DNA of 64,000 nt from Lentilactobacillus senioris (GCF_026798195.1 NZ_JAPQEZ010000002.1:62001-126000), one strand, 5' to 3'; counted from the stretch's first letter, positions 52,337-61,512 are shown. Numbers and translations are program-made. The notes: generated by a model from the sequence alone, not told the origin.

Positions 52337-53635
52337 TTATCCGAATAGTAAGAAAACAACAATTTCATTAATAATAGCAACGATCCAAGCTACCGGTACC
52401 CCGGTTTTTAAGTAGGTTTTATTATCTAGCTTAGAGTAGCTCAGGGCCCACACGTTCCATGATTGGGTAACATCCGTTGAAACGGCAAGCAAAGTTGGTA
52501 CGTAAAGCAAAGGTAGTAAGAACCAAGGTGAGAAGAGGTGTAAGCCGGCTAAAACTGAAGCAGTGGCGGCTCCGGCTCCCCAAACATGTAATGGTCCTCT
52601 AAATAGTGCTAATGGTGCTAAGATACCAAAAATTAAACACAGAACTAAGGTGCTGTGCGGAATAATAAACTTAAAGATATCCGCGAACCGGGCTGCATTT
52701 TTGGTTGCAGCAGCTGAAAACATTACGATGGCCATTAAAAACATAATTAAGCCGGCAATATCTGAGATGGCTTTTTGAATTGTGGCTCCAATAAACTCAC
52801 TAGCGTTTTTAAAGTTCTTGAATTCGCCAGTCATTAGCATGGCTAGTAGGGTTGAGATTAAGAGCGAAGGAATTGCATCCCATTTGAAAACCATGTTTAA
52901 CAATACTGGCACAATCGGAATGATGTAGGTTAAGTGAGAAACTTTTTTGGCCGGAGTGACGTCACTATCAGGACTATCAAATTCAGCAATGGCATCGTTA
53001 CCTAATTGATTATTTTGCCGAATTTTCTTGGCGTTTAACAGCAATAAGATAATGACCGCTACCATTTGGATGGCAGCTCCGATCCAACCGAATTTTAAGT
53101 AACGATCGCCATATGTTACTTCTGGGAAGAATGCTTTGATTTGATTAAATAATACCACGTTGACGTACATTGCGGCTCCGATTGAAAGGGTAAATGCAGT
53201 AACTGCAATATTTCTAGGAACCCCAATTGCGAACATAATTGGCAATAAAATTACCCCGATAGCAATCGCTGAGCCAACGCCGTAAGCACTAATAAAGATA
53301 AAAGCAGTAACTAAACAAATTAAAATGGCAGCGATAATTGGTGATTTTTTCCCAACGTTACGGGTGTCGTTACTAATACTGGTAGCAATGCCGCTATCAA
53401 CTAATACCCGACCGAACCAAGACCCAAAAACAATATAAATAATGGTGGGGCCGTAGTCTAACGCTGGTTGAGCAAAAATATCGTTGATGGCTTCATTGAA
53501 AGGTACCATTCCAATTATGGCCCATAATACCGCCATTACGAAGAAACCAATCATTAGGTTTCCCCCTTTAACGGCGTAAATAACAAAACCAACAAAGGTA
53601 AGTAAAAGTAAAATACCGATGACTACGTTTAACAT
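52337..53635 (-). CDS. Gnt-type sugar-acid permease
   Basis: A 432-aa integral membrane protein with about twelve helices, resembling GntP/ion-transporter superfamily symporters for gluconate and related acids (for example FGILAPLALFRGPLHVWGAG near the end). It likely imports the sugar acid of this operon by proton symport. It lies 18 bases upstream of the kinase and 11 bases downstream of the isomerase gene, all on one strand. Confidence 0.8.
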   Translation of the reverse strand: MLNVVIGILLLLTFVGFVIYAVKGGNLMIGFFVMAVLWAIIGMVPFNEAINDIFAQPALDYGPTIIYIVFGSWFGRVLVDSGIATSISNDTRNVGKKSPIIAAILICLVTAFIFISAYGVGSAIAIGVILLPIMFAIGVPRNIAVTAFTLSIGAAMYVNVVLFNQIKAFFPEVTYGDRYLKFGWIGAAIQMVAVIILLLLNAKKIRQNNQLGNDAIAEFDSPDSDVTPAKKVSHLTYIIPIVPVLLNMVFKWDAIPSLLISTLLAMLMTGEFKNFKNASEFIGATIQKAISDIAGLIMFLMAIVMFSAAATKNAARFADIFKFIIPHSTLVLCLIFGILAPLALFRGPLHVWGAGAATASVLAGLHLFSPWFLLPLLYVPTLLAVSTDVTQSWNVWALSYSKLDNKTYLKTGVPVAWIVAIINEIVVFLLFG

Positions 53636-53646
53636 TTAAATCCCCC

Positions 53647-54393
53647 CTAATCGGCTAGTGCAGCTTCGACCTTTTCAATTCCGGCCTTAACGATTGCGTC
53701 ACTGTCACTAGGATATTCAATAGCGATAGGAAGGTCTTTAGGCAAAATGTTAAGAACTTTATGCCAGTCTAATTCTCCATCGTCTAATGGAGTTACTGCT
53801 GGTTTACCATCTGTAACTTGAACGTCCTTTAAATGAATATAGCGGGTAAACTCGCCTAATTTTTGAGCGGCGGTTATTTCATTTTCACCAACGTAACGCC
53901 AGTTACCCAGATCATAAACGTATCCTAAGTCGATTTGGTTATCTTTAACGGCTTGGAGAAAGTTTTGGAGTGGGGCAATAGTTCCACTAACTTGGGTTTG
54001 GTCGTTTTCAACGTTAACTTGAATGCCAGTAGAAACGATTGGAGCTAAAGTGGCTTTTAAGTCGCCATGGAAATTAGCATAGTCACCAGTATTGAATTTA
54101 ATGGCGGTGATTCCCATTTTAGTTCCTTCAGCTAGGTATTTAGGAAGTTGGTCGTTTAACTTACCATTCACAAACACTTCATCTGGCACGCTATAAAAAA
54201 CTGTCAAATTCAATTTTTGACTATTGGCTTTAATGTTAGCAAGCTCCTGGTCAAAATCGGTAATGTATTCTCGACGGACTTCGACACCAGTTGCACCTAA
54301 GTTAGCGATTCTTTCAAAGAGAGATGCCTGAGCAACACCGCTTTGAAGTTCTTTTTGAAATTCTAGTGTGTTAACAACGATGGGTTGATTCAT
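53647..54393 (-). CDS. Sugar phosphate isomerase/epimerase, TIM barrel (KguE-like)
   Basis: A 248-aa AP-endonuclease-2-type TIM barrel with the family pattern: metal-binding ATGVEVRREY near the start, VENDQTQ, VYDLGNWRYVGE, IHLKDVQ and AIEYPSDSD. Proteins of this fold isomerise or epimerise keto sugars; KguE is the member found in 2-ketogluconate operons. First gene of the operon. AGGAGGC lies before the chosen ATG; the frame runs 35 codons further up through the operators and promoter, which is not real. Confidence 0.8.
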   Translation of the reverse strand: MNQPIVVNTLEFQKELQSGVAQASLFERIANLGATGVEVRREYITDFDQELANIKANSQKLNLTVFYSVPDEVFVNGKLNDQLPKYLAEGTKMGITAIKFNTGDYANFHGDLKATLAPIVSTGIQVNVENDQTQVSGTIAPLQNFLQAVKDNQIDLGYVYDLGNWRYVGENEITAAQKLGEFTRYIHLKDVQVTDGKPAVTPLDDGELDWHKVLNILPKDLPIAIEYPSDSDAIVKAGIEKVEAALAD

Positions 54394-54417
54394 GTTATTG
54401 CCTCCTGAATAATTAGT

Positions 54418-54448
54418 TTGGGAACCGATTTCGGGAACCGGTTTACAA
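54418..54448. promoter_or_regulatory. Tandem LacI-type operators O3 and O4
   Basis: Two overlapping sites, TTGGGAACCGATTTCGG (54418-54434) and CGGGAACCGGTTTACAA (54432-54448), share the GGGAACCG half-site with O1 and O2. They cover the start of the operon transcript. Confidence 0.75.
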
Positions 54449-54453
54449 AAGTA

Positions 54454-54482
54454 ATAGTAATCGCTTACAATTGAAATGTCAA
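54454..54482 (-). promoter_or_regulatory. Promoter of the isomerase-permease-kinase operon
   Basis: Consensus TTGACA and TACTAT on the minus strand, 17 bases apart; operators O4 and O3 follow immediately. Confidence 0.7.
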
Positions 54483-54501
54483 CTAGTTTTAAAAACAAAA
54501 T

Positions 54502-54541
54502 AAAACCTGAGCAATGTCATTAACTGACAATCCTCAGGTTG
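54502..54541 (-). terminator. Terminator of lacI
   Basis: On the minus strand AACCTGAG and CTCAGGTT with an inner TGTCA/TGACA stem, then a T-rich tail. It separates the repressor from the operon it precedes. Confidence 0.75.
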
Positions 54542-54551
54542 AAAGAAGTTA

Positions 54552-55547
54552 TTAAAGTGAATCTTTGGTAATTAAATGGGCAGTAATAATATGCTTTTTC
54601 AAATCTGGATAACTATCCGGATCATTTAAAGCATCAATGATAATTTGTGCGCTGGTATTCCCGATTTTGATAGGATCTTGGTCGATAGTGGTAATTCCGT
54701 TACCAATTAATTGTGTCCAGTTCCATCCGTCATAACTACAAATTCCGATGTCTTGAGGAAACTTAATCTTTAGTTTCATTAAGGTAGCTAAGACTTGGGA
54801 TAACACCATGCTATTGGTAGTGAATAAAACGGTTTTTAATTTAGAGGTAGCGAGAGAATTGCGTAGGTAATCTTTTAAATCCAAATTAGGATTTAATTCC
54901 ACTAACTCATCTATTAACTGGTTGGCGGAGGCAACTTCTTTAATTGCCTGGTAACGTAATTCTCGCGTAGAAGTTTCGTGAACCGGGTTGGTAATGGTGA
55001 TAACGCGTTGGTATTTGCGTTCTACCATAAGGCGGCCAAGTTCTTTAGTAATCTTATAATTGTCCGAAGTAACCGTAGGCCAGAGTAATTGGTTGACTTG
55101 ACGATCTACTAACACTAATGGAATATTAGCATCCTTGATGAACTGATAGTCAGAGGCATTTCTACTAACTGGTTGGAGGATAATGCCGTCGACTTGTTGT
55201 CTAATTAAGCTTTCTAGTTGTTGACGTTCTAATTCTAAACTATTAGCAGAATCAGTAATTAACATTTGATAATTATTGTCGCGCAAAATATTACCAATCC
55301 CTTTAAGAAGCTCGGAAGCATAGGTATTAGAAATATCGGCAATCTGAACTCCAATTTCCCTAGTAACTTTGGATTTTAATGACTGGGCGTGCCTATTGGG
55401 GTGATAATTAAGCTCCTTAACTACTTGTGTGATCTTTTCCTTGGTCTTCTGGGACATATGATCATAATCTTGATTTAAGAATCGAGACATCGTAGTCTTA
55501 GAGACTCCGGCAATTTTGGCAACGTCTGCGATGGTTGGCTGTTTCAT
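54552..55547 (-). CDS. LacI-family transcriptional repressor of the sugar-acid regulon
   Basis: A 331-aa repressor: N-terminal helix-turn-helix (TIADVAKIAGVSKTTMSRFLNQ, residues 4-25), hinge helix (NRHAQSLKSK) and a periplasmic-binding-like sensor domain. It lies directly upstream of the operon carrying O3/O4 and is the obvious protein for the CG-centred palindromes here and at 50.2 kb. The inducer is probably the imported sugar acid or its phosphate. GGAGTATTC precedes the ATG; no operator is visible at its own promoter. Confidence 0.9.
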   Translation of the reverse strand: MKQPTIADVAKIAGVSKTTMSRFLNQDYDHMSQKTKEKITQVVKELNYHPNRHAQSLKSKVTREIGVQIADISNTYASELLKGIGNILRDNNYQMLITDSANSLELERQQLESLIRQQVDGIILQPVSRNASDYQFIKDANIPLVLVDRQVNQLLWPTVTSDNYKITKELGRLMVERKYQRVITITNPVHETSTRELRYQAIKEVASANQLIDELVELNPNLDLKDYLRNSLATSKLKTVLFTTNSMVLSQVLATLMKLKIKFPQDIGICSYDGWNWTQLIGNGITTIDQDPIKIGNTSAQIIIDALNDPDSYPDLKKHIITAHLITKDSL

Positions 55548-55652
55548 GAATACTCCTTGGTGGATTAAAAATTGATTTTAAATTAGCATTTCTTGCAAAA
55601 AGAAATTGAAGATATGTAAAATAGGGATGCTAAGTTATAGCATAATACTTTA

Positions 55653-56009
55653 CTAGGCTTTCTCCAAATATTCTTTTAGAACTACGGCCTGATTATCAAC
55701 TTGATCTTTGGCACCGTAGAGCAAAATAACATCTTGAGTTTGTAGTTGCTTATTTACTTGGGCCACAAACTCAGTGGTGAAGGGGTTAGCTGCCAATTCA
55801 GTTAAATAGCGTTGCTTGAATTCGGCAAATAGTTGGGGATCATGATGAAACCACTCCCGCAATTCTTTAGAGGGGGCAATTTCTTTGGCCCACCAATCTA
55901 AAGCAGCATTGACTTTGGAGATACCACGGGGCCATAGACGGTCAACTAAGATACGATATCCGCTTAGATCAGCGGGCTTTGTATAAATTCGTTCTAATTT
56001 AATTTGCAT
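55653..56009 (-). CDS. DUF488 family protein (YeaO-like)
   Basis: A 118-aa protein with the family pattern RIYTKPADLSGYRILVDRLWPRGISK near the start and WFHHDPQLFAEF in the middle. Function unknown. The ATG following AGAGGTG was chosen; the frame extends into the divergent glycosylase gene but that part is not coding. It is divergent from the glycosylase gene with only 37 bases between starts. Confidence 0.85.
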   Translation of the reverse strand: MQIKLERIYTKPADLSGYRILVDRLWPRGISKVNAALDWWAKEIAPSKELREWFHHDPQLFAEFKQRYLTELAANPFTTEFVAQVNKQLQTQDVILLYGAKDQVDNQAVVLKEYLEKA

Positions 56010-56046
56010 ATTAACACCTCTAATATTTAAGAAGGGACCAAATAAC

Positions 56047-56640
56047 ATGGATATCAATTCTGCTGGCATAGCATTTTTTCGGGACGGGACTACGGACCAA
56101 ATTGCTCAAAAATTACTGGGCACCACGTTAAATTACAGAGATGCCACGGGGCAATTATTTAGTGGTTTAATTGTGGAAACCGAAGCTTATTTAGGTGAAC
56201 AAGATTCAGCTGCTCATGCGTTTAAGGGGCGGCATACAGCGGCTAATGATCCACTATATGGACCAGCAGGTACTATTTATATTTATTCTATTTACGGACA
56301 CTACTTGTTTGATGTGGCTACTCAAGAAGCAGGGGTGCCACAAGGGGTTTTAATTCGGGCCATTCAGCCGATAGCTGGCTTAGAACAGATGCAAATGAAC
56401 CGGCACCAAACTGGTTATAATTTAACCAACGGTCCTGGTAAAGTGATGGCGGCGTTTGGAATCCATGATTTAAACTTAAACGGCCAGTTAGCTCAACAGC
56501 CACCACTTTGGATTGATTATAGTCACCCCCGACAACCACAAACGATTGTGGCCAGTGCGCGAATTGGAGTAGAAAATCAAGGCGATTGGGCCAGTAAACC
56601 ATACCGTTTTTCTAGTGGGCGGCAATCCCTACGTTTCTAA
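56047..56640 (+). CDS. 3-methyladenine DNA glycosylase (Mpg/AAG type)
   Basis: It removes alkylated purines in base excision repair. The 197-aa length is normal; VETEAYLGEQDSAAHAF carries the catalytic Glu and the intercalating region follows (YGPAGTIYIYSIYGHYLFDV). NGPGKVMAAFGI is also characteristic. The ATG is 8 bases downstream of AAGAAGGG. Confidence 0.93.
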   Translation: MDINSAGIAFFRDGTTDQIAQKLLGTTLNYRDATGQLFSGLIVETEAYLGEQDSAAHAFKGRHTAANDPLYGPAGTIYIYSIYGHYLFDVATQEAGVPQGVLIRAIQPIAGLEQMQMNRHQTGYNLTNGPGKVMAAFGIHDLNLNGQLAQQPPLWIDYSHPRQPQTIVASARIGVENQGDWASKPYRFSSGRQSLRF

Positions 56641-56685
56641 AATCAGAAAACGGGAGATTGATTCAATCAATTTGGGATGGCAAGA

Positions 56686-57216
56686 CTAATTGTAGCGGTG
56701 GGCCACTTTGGCAGATACCGCACTAGCGATCGCGCCGATTAAATCGTCAATGAAGGTGTTAATAACGTCTTCATCCTTATCCTCGTCTAGTTGTTTGATA
56801 ATGCCGACTTTATCGCGGTCGATGTAGCCATAATTAGTTACCCCGATGGTACCGTAAATGTTGGCAATATTTAGAGCCAAGCCTTCGTCTACCCCAAAAA
56901 CACCAGAGTCATTTTGAATGATGGCTTCTAGTGGCTGACTGAGCTGACCTTCAGAAGTTAGGCGATCTAATTCCAACCCAACCATGGCATTGTTTAATAC
57001 TTCTCGTTTATGCAAAACGTCGATGGTATCTTTTTCTACTTCTTTAATATCTAAATCGTCAATAAAAACACTTTGCATTTGGTAGGCGATTTTAGCAATA
57101 TCCTTATAGGAAATCCCTTTAGCAGCAAACGCTTTAATAACGTAGTCGTATGCAGCAGTATCTGGGTATTTAAATTGTTTGTTATTCAAATTAATCACAT
57201 CCTTAGTTAAATTCAT
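56686..57216 (-). CDS. Phosphatidylglycerophosphatase A family protein (YutG-like)
   Basis: A 176-aa protein with the PgpA/YutG pattern DSGVFGVDEGLALNIANIYG and YGYIDRDKVGIIKQLDE. PgpA dephosphorylates phosphatidylglycerol phosphate in phospholipid synthesis; the soluble-looking Firmicute form lacks the membrane helices of the E. coli enzyme, so the physiological substrate is less sure. Confidence 0.85.
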   Translation of the reverse strand: MNLTKDVINLNNKQFKYPDTAAYDYVIKAFAAKGISYKDIAKIAYQMQSVFIDDLDIKEVEKDTIDVLHKREVLNNAMVGLELDRLTSEGQLSQPLEAIIQNDSGVFGVDEGLALNIANIYGTIGVTNYGYIDRDKVGIIKQLDEDKDEDVINTFIDDLIGAIASAVSAKVAHRYN

Positions 57217-57221
57217 TATAC

Positions 57222-57258
57222 AAAAAAACGTGAAGCAATTCTTGCCTCGCGTTTTTTA
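57222..57258 (-). terminator. Terminator of map
   Basis: On the minus strand AAAACGCGAGGCAA and TTGCTTCACGTTTT (two mismatches), then a T run. Confidence 0.75.
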
Positions 57259-57261
57259 CTT

Positions 57262-58056
57262 TTACAATAGGTATTTGGCATCTAAAACGGGATCTTGAGA
57301 AGTCAAAATCTTAGGACCGTCTTTAGTGATGGCGATAGTATGTTCATATTGTGATGATGGGGTACCATCAGCAGAAACATAGTAAGTCCAGTCGTCTTCG
57401 GCATCGTAACGATCGGCAATTTCCCAAGTGCCGATATTAATCATAGGTTCAATAGTGATCGTCATGCCTTCGCGTAACCGAGGGCCTTTACCAGCAATTC
57501 CGTACCCCGGAACGTTAGGGGCTTCATGCATGGTAGGTTGAATTCCATGACCGATTAATTCGCGAACATCACCATAGCCGTGTTCATCTTCAACGTATTT
57601 TTGAATGGCAGCTCCAATGTCACCAATCCGGTTACCGATCACGGCCTGATCAATTCCTAAATAAAGGGATTTTTTAGTTACGTCCATCAAGTTTTGGATT
57701 TCAGGAGCCACTTTGCCGACAGCGTAAGAAGAGCAGGCGTCACTCATATAGCCGTTAAAGTTAACGGTGGTATCCACTTTAACAATATCGCCTTCGCGAA
57801 GTTTAAGACCCTTACGGGGAATTCCATGAGCTACTTCGTCATTAATGGAGATGTTGGTGGCAAATTTATAACCATCGAAGCCTAAATCAGCAGGAATCGC
57901 TCCGTGACTTTCAATGTAATCACGAGTAAAAGTTTCGATATCCCAAGTGTCGTATCCGGGAACAATAATGTCTTGTAGCTCGCGCAAAGCACCAGCTAAA
58001 ATGGCTCCGGATTCAGCCATTTTTTTGATTTCTCTATCTGATTTTAAAGTAATCAA
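57262..58056 (-). CDS. map: Methionine aminopeptidase, type I
   Basis: It removes the initiator Met from nascent proteins. The 264-aa enzyme has the substrate His in DEVAHGIP, metal ligands Asp in VDTTVNFNGYMSDACSSY, His in GHGIQPTMHEAP and Glu residues in TIEPMI and SQYEHTIA. The AAGGATAA site precedes the ATG. A 56-codon gene ends 46 bases upstream on the same strand and may be cotranscribed. Confidence 0.95.
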   Translation of the reverse strand: MITLKSDREIKKMAESGAILAGALRELQDIIVPGYDTWDIETFTRDYIESHGAIPADLGFDGYKFATNISINDEVAHGIPRKGLKLREGDIVKVDTTVNFNGYMSDACSSYAVGKVAPEIQNLMDVTKKSLYLGIDQAVIGNRIGDIGAAIQKYVEDEHGYGDVRELIGHGIQPTMHEAPNVPGYGIAGKGPRLREGMTITIEPMINIGTWEIADRYDAEDDWTYYVSADGTPSSQYEHTIAITKDGPKILTSQDPVLDAKYLL

Positions 58057-58102
58057 TAGTTTATCCTTTCTGTTGCTGTTAATAAATTGAGGTCAACTAA
58101 TG

Positions 58103-58273
58103 TTAGTTAGTTTGATCGATAATGCCCTTTTGGAGAGCTTCGAGAATTAGCTTAACTTCTGAAATTTTAGAATCTACTAAGTATTCCATGGTTTTGTTTT
58201 GCTTTTCCTTGGCCTCCTGCAATTGACCATCTAAAAATTCTAGTTGGTCATGAAGGTATTCAGTCAGTTTCAT
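58103..58273 (-). CDS. 56-aa helical protein upstream of map
   Basis: MKLTEYLHDQLEFLDGQLQE and onward to KGIIDQTN: an acidic, Leu-rich, probably coiled-coil peptide. AAGGAAA lies about 11 bases before the ATG. It lies in a gap of 360 bases (58057-58416) between map and pepO that otherwise holds only a promoter region and the pepO terminator. I do not recognise the family. Confidence 0.6.
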   Translation of the reverse strand: MKLTEYLHDQLEFLDGQLQEAKEKQNKTMEYLVDSKISEVKLILEALQKGIIDQTN

Positions 58274-58371
58274 ACTTACACCGTTTCCTTCCCGTTAGTA
58301 TCACCAACCATTATAGCTCAATGTGGGTAATTTAGCATTAGGGAATCCCTGATAGGTTTTTAGAAGCAAAT

Positions 58372-58409
58372 AAAAAAGGTCATGATTCTGTTGAGAACCA
58401 TAACCTTGA
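58372..58409 (-). terminator. Terminator of pepO
   Basis: On the minus strand AAGGTTATGGTTCT and AGAATCATGACCTT (two mismatches) followed by a T run. Confidence 0.8.
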
Positions 58410-58416
58410 ATAATGA

Positions 58417-60342
58417 CTACCAAATAGTTACTCGTTTGTCGGGAGCTAAATACATTCCATCAGTTTCAGTAACGTTAAAAGTAGTGTAAAAATCAGCTAA
58501 ATTTTTAACTTGAACGTTGGCGCGTAATTCTGCTGGCGCATGGACGTCAATGTTCAAAAGCAGTTGTTGATATTCTTTAGTAGCTTTGGTGCGCCAAACT
58601 CGAGCCCAGTTAGTAAAGAACGCTGTTAAATCGTAGTCGGCCTCGTTTTTAGCTGCTTCTTCAGCACAGCTTAACCCACCAGCATCGGCAATGTTTTCTG
58701 AAACAGTTAGTTTACCGTTCACTTTGCCGCCGGCAAATGGGAGACCGTCGAACTCTTGAATCATCTGATCGGCTAATTTTTGAAAGTGTTCATGATCTTC
58801 CTTGGTCCACCAGTTATTTAGGTTACCATGTTCATCGAAGAGGGCCCCGTTGTTATCAAACGCGTGTGAAATTTCGTGCGCAATCACGGCCCCAATTCCA
58901 CCGTAATTTTGGCTGCTAGATTGGTCTAAGCTATAAAATGGTGCTTGTAAGATCGCAGCGGGGAAGACAATGATGTTTTTAAATGGATGGTAATAAGCAT
59001 TGACGGTGCTAGCACTCATTTCCCAACGAGAACGGTCCACTGGCTTGCCTAGTCGAGCATAGTTATCTAAGCGACTAATTTCAGAAATTTGCCGGATATT
59101 TTGCATCAAACTGCCACCATTTTCAGCGGTGGTAATTTTGAATTTGTATTCTAGTTGATCGATATGATCAGGGAAGCCAACTTGGAGTTCCAAAGTATCT
59201 AACTTCAAAATAGCTTTTTGCCGAGTAGCTTCGCCCAGCCATTGATTAGTACTTAACCGGTTTTTATAAACCGCGATCATTTGTTTAACCATGTGTTCTA
59301 CATCGGCCTTGGCTTTATCACCGAAGTATTTGTGGGCGTAAAAGTCACCAACGGTTTGGCCAAAGACCCCACTAGCTAGGTAAAAGGCTGATTTTGGTTG
59401 GCTAGTAGTGGCTTTGCGCCCTGAGAGGGTCCGACTAAACGTTGAGCCGGTTTGCCGAAATTCTTCTGATAGATAACTAGAGTAGGCGTTAATGGTTTTG
59501 ACTAACATCCAGTTCTTCATGTCATCGAAAGTTTCTAAGTTCATAATCCCAGCTAAAGCTTGATAATAAGCAGGTTCAGTAACAATAATTTGTTCAGGGA
59601 CTTGGTCGAATAAATCTTTAGCTAATGCGGTTAGATCTAATTCACTAGTGCTTTGAGCAAATTCACTGAATGGCATTGGGTTGTACATCTTACTATAATC
59701 AGCAGATTCTTCCGCTGACTTAACGTGCGGCGCAATGTTTTCGTCAAAGCGAATAGCTGACTTAACGATAGCTTCTGCTTCAGCACTACTATAATCAGCC
59801 ATTACTAATAGTTGTTGGGTCATGTTGCTAAAGACGGTTAGTAATTGATCTTTAGCCGGATTATCCTTGGCGTAGTAAGTCTTATCAGGTAAAAATAACC
59901 CGGGAACGCCAGCAAATAATGCGTTGACGCTGGTGTTTTTCATGTCGGCATCCACGTCAAAATTAAATGGTAGTGGTAATCCCATCTTAACCCAGTTACT
60001 AAGCTGCGCGTTTAAGGCGGCCATATCTGGGAGGTCTTCGATTTGTTTTAGGAGAGGCTTTAATGGAGCGGCGCCATCTTGATCTCGCTTTTGGAAATTA
60101 GCAGCCAGGGCATACAATTTCAAAAATTCTGCCATGGGACCTTCTGCGTCAGTAGCGTGCTTTTGAAGATCGGCAAAGTCGGCCATTAATTCCTTATCGA
60201 TATTGTCATTTAAATCCATAAAGCCGCCAGCAGAGGCGTGATCTGCAGGAATCGTTGCAGTTTTTAGCCACTCACCGTTAACGGCCTGGTATAAATCATC
60301 TTTAATCATTGAGTAATTGATTTGATCTTTAGTATCAGTCAA
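58417..60342 (-). CDS. pepO: M13-family neutral endopeptidase (PepO)
   Basis: A 641-aa zinc oligopeptidase, cytoplasmic since no signal peptide or membrane anchor is seen. It has the zinc motif HEISHAF (about residue 490) and ENIADAGG (third ligand and stabilising Asp), with the large N-terminal helical M13 domain. It cleaves peptides after uptake as part of the lactic proteolytic system. AGGAGGG lies ahead of the ATG. Confidence 0.95.
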   Translation of the reverse strand: MTDTKDQINYSMIKDDLYQAVNGEWLKTATIPADHASAGGFMDLNDNIDKELMADFADLQKHATDAEGPMAEFLKLYALAANFQKRDQDGAAPLKPLLKQIEDLPDMAALNAQLSNWVKMGLPLPFNFDVDADMKNTSVNALFAGVPGLFLPDKTYYAKDNPAKDQLLTVFSNMTQQLLVMADYSSAEAEAIVKSAIRFDENIAPHVKSAEESADYSKMYNPMPFSEFAQSTSELDLTALAKDLFDQVPEQIIVTEPAYYQALAGIMNLETFDDMKNWMLVKTINAYSSYLSEEFRQTGSTFSRTLSGRKATTSQPKSAFYLASGVFGQTVGDFYAHKYFGDKAKADVEHMVKQMIAVYKNRLSTNQWLGEATRQKAILKLDTLELQVGFPDHIDQLEYKFKITTAENGGSLMQNIRQISEISRLDNYARLGKPVDRSRWEMSASTVNAYYHPFKNIIVFPAAILQAPFYSLDQSSSQNYGGIGAVIAHEISHAFDNNGALFDEHGNLNNWWTKEDHEHFQKLADQMIQEFDGLPFAGGKVNGKLTVSENIADAGGLSCAEEAAKNEADYDLTAFFTNWARVWRTKATKEYQQLLLNIDVHAPAELRANVQVKNLADFYTTFNVTETDGMYLAPDKRVTIW

Positions 60343-60422
60343 GTAATGACCCTCCTAATTAATAGTATTTAAGCTAGTATATGCCTTTAGCTAGGCTTTT
60401 AAAAGCAAAGTTAATTGTTGAA

Positions 60423-60467
60423 TAAAAAAAGATAGCAAAGTTTAAAAAATACTTTGCTATCTTTAAA
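60423..60467 (-). terminator. Terminator of the lipoprotein gene
   Basis: On the minus strand AAAGATAGCAAAGT and ACTTTGCTATCTTT-like arms around an A/T loop, then seven T. Confidence 0.85.
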
Positions 60468-60471
60468 TTAA

Positions 60472-61371
60472 TTACTTGGTGATAAAAATATAGATTTTTT
60501 CTACTGAAACCGCGGTTTTAAAATTGACACCATTGCTATTAATGGTATGGGTTTGGGTAGAACTTTGGTTATTTTTTTGTTTTTTAACTTGGTTACCAAA
60601 ATCTTTGAGGACTTTTTTAGCATCAGCCCCAGTACTATTGGCTAGTAAAGCTAGAGTGGTTCCAAAACTCTTTTGACCGGCTGTGGTCTTGAGTTGGCTG
60701 GTAGGAATAATGAGTCCCACGCTTAGGAGGGCATCGTTATCCACGTTAGTTCTGATTTGATAGTTATCAGTAGTAACGTTGGTTTTTAGCCCTTCACTAG
60801 TAGCGGGTAATTGTTGGTTTTTAACCTTTTGGGCAGCGGCTTTGCTAGCAGTAGCCATTTCGGCTTGTAATTGTTTGCCGGCAGCCACCAATTTTTGTTG
60901 TTCTTGCATTGCTTTTTGGGGATCTGATTTAGCTAACGCTTTTAATTTAGCGGCCGTACTTTTTTGAGTCTTTTGCGCTGCTTGGGCCTTGGTAATTAGA
61001 CTCTTAGGTAAGTTAGCTTGGACTAATTGGGTATTGTACTTTTTAGCTACTTGCTTGTAGGATCCTAATTTATTTTGTGAACTTACAGTGATCTTCTTTT
61101 CTTGGCTTCCGGCCTTGATAGTGACGGTTTGTTTCTCTTGTTTAGCAGGAACCGTGAAGAAGAAGTTATCGGAATTAACCTTTACTGACTGAGTTTTACC
61201 ATCGTCAATTTGGTACTTAACGGTGTTGGTGTCCTTAACCGTGCCTTTAACGGTAGCGGCCATGTTAGTGACGGGATAATTAGTTTTGGTAGTACTTAGT
61301 TTTTGGTTACCGCAACCGGTTAAAATTGCAGACAGTGCCAAAATGGGAATCAATAAACGAGATGCTTTCAT
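60472..61371 (-). CDS. Lipoprotein of unknown function
   Basis: A 299-aa exported lipoprotein: basic N-terminus, hydrophobic core and lipobox LTGC (lipidated Cys about residue 20). The mature part has a beta-sandwich-like region (about 30-100), a coiled-coil rich in Lys, Ala and Gln (about 105-200) and a C-terminal alpha-beta domain. I do not recognise the family. The second ATG was chosen because it begins a normal signal peptide; the ribosome site is weak in either case. Confidence 0.75.
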   Translation of the reverse strand: MKASRLLIPILALSAILTGCGNQKLSTTKTNYPVTNMAATVKGTVKDTNTVKYQIDDGKTQSVKVNSDNFFFTVPAKQEKQTVTIKAGSQEKKITVSSQNKLGSYKQVAKKYNTQLVQANLPKSLITKAQAAQKTQKSTAAKLKALAKSDPQKAMQEQQKLVAAGKQLQAEMATASKAAAQKVKNQQLPATSEGLKTNVTTDNYQIRTNVDNDALLSVGLIIPTSQLKTTAGQKSFGTTLALLANSTGADAKKVLKDFGNQVKKQKNNQSSTQTHTINSNGVNFKTAVSVEKIYIFITK

Positions 61372-61512
61372 AATATACACTTGCTCCATTAATTTAGTTA
61401 AAAGATACCATCTATACTATCATAAAATAAGGGTTAGAGCGTAATCATTTAAATTCCGTTTTGAAAAAGAAGGTGCTAAAATAAAGCCAAAGATAGAATG
61501 GAGGCGGAACTT

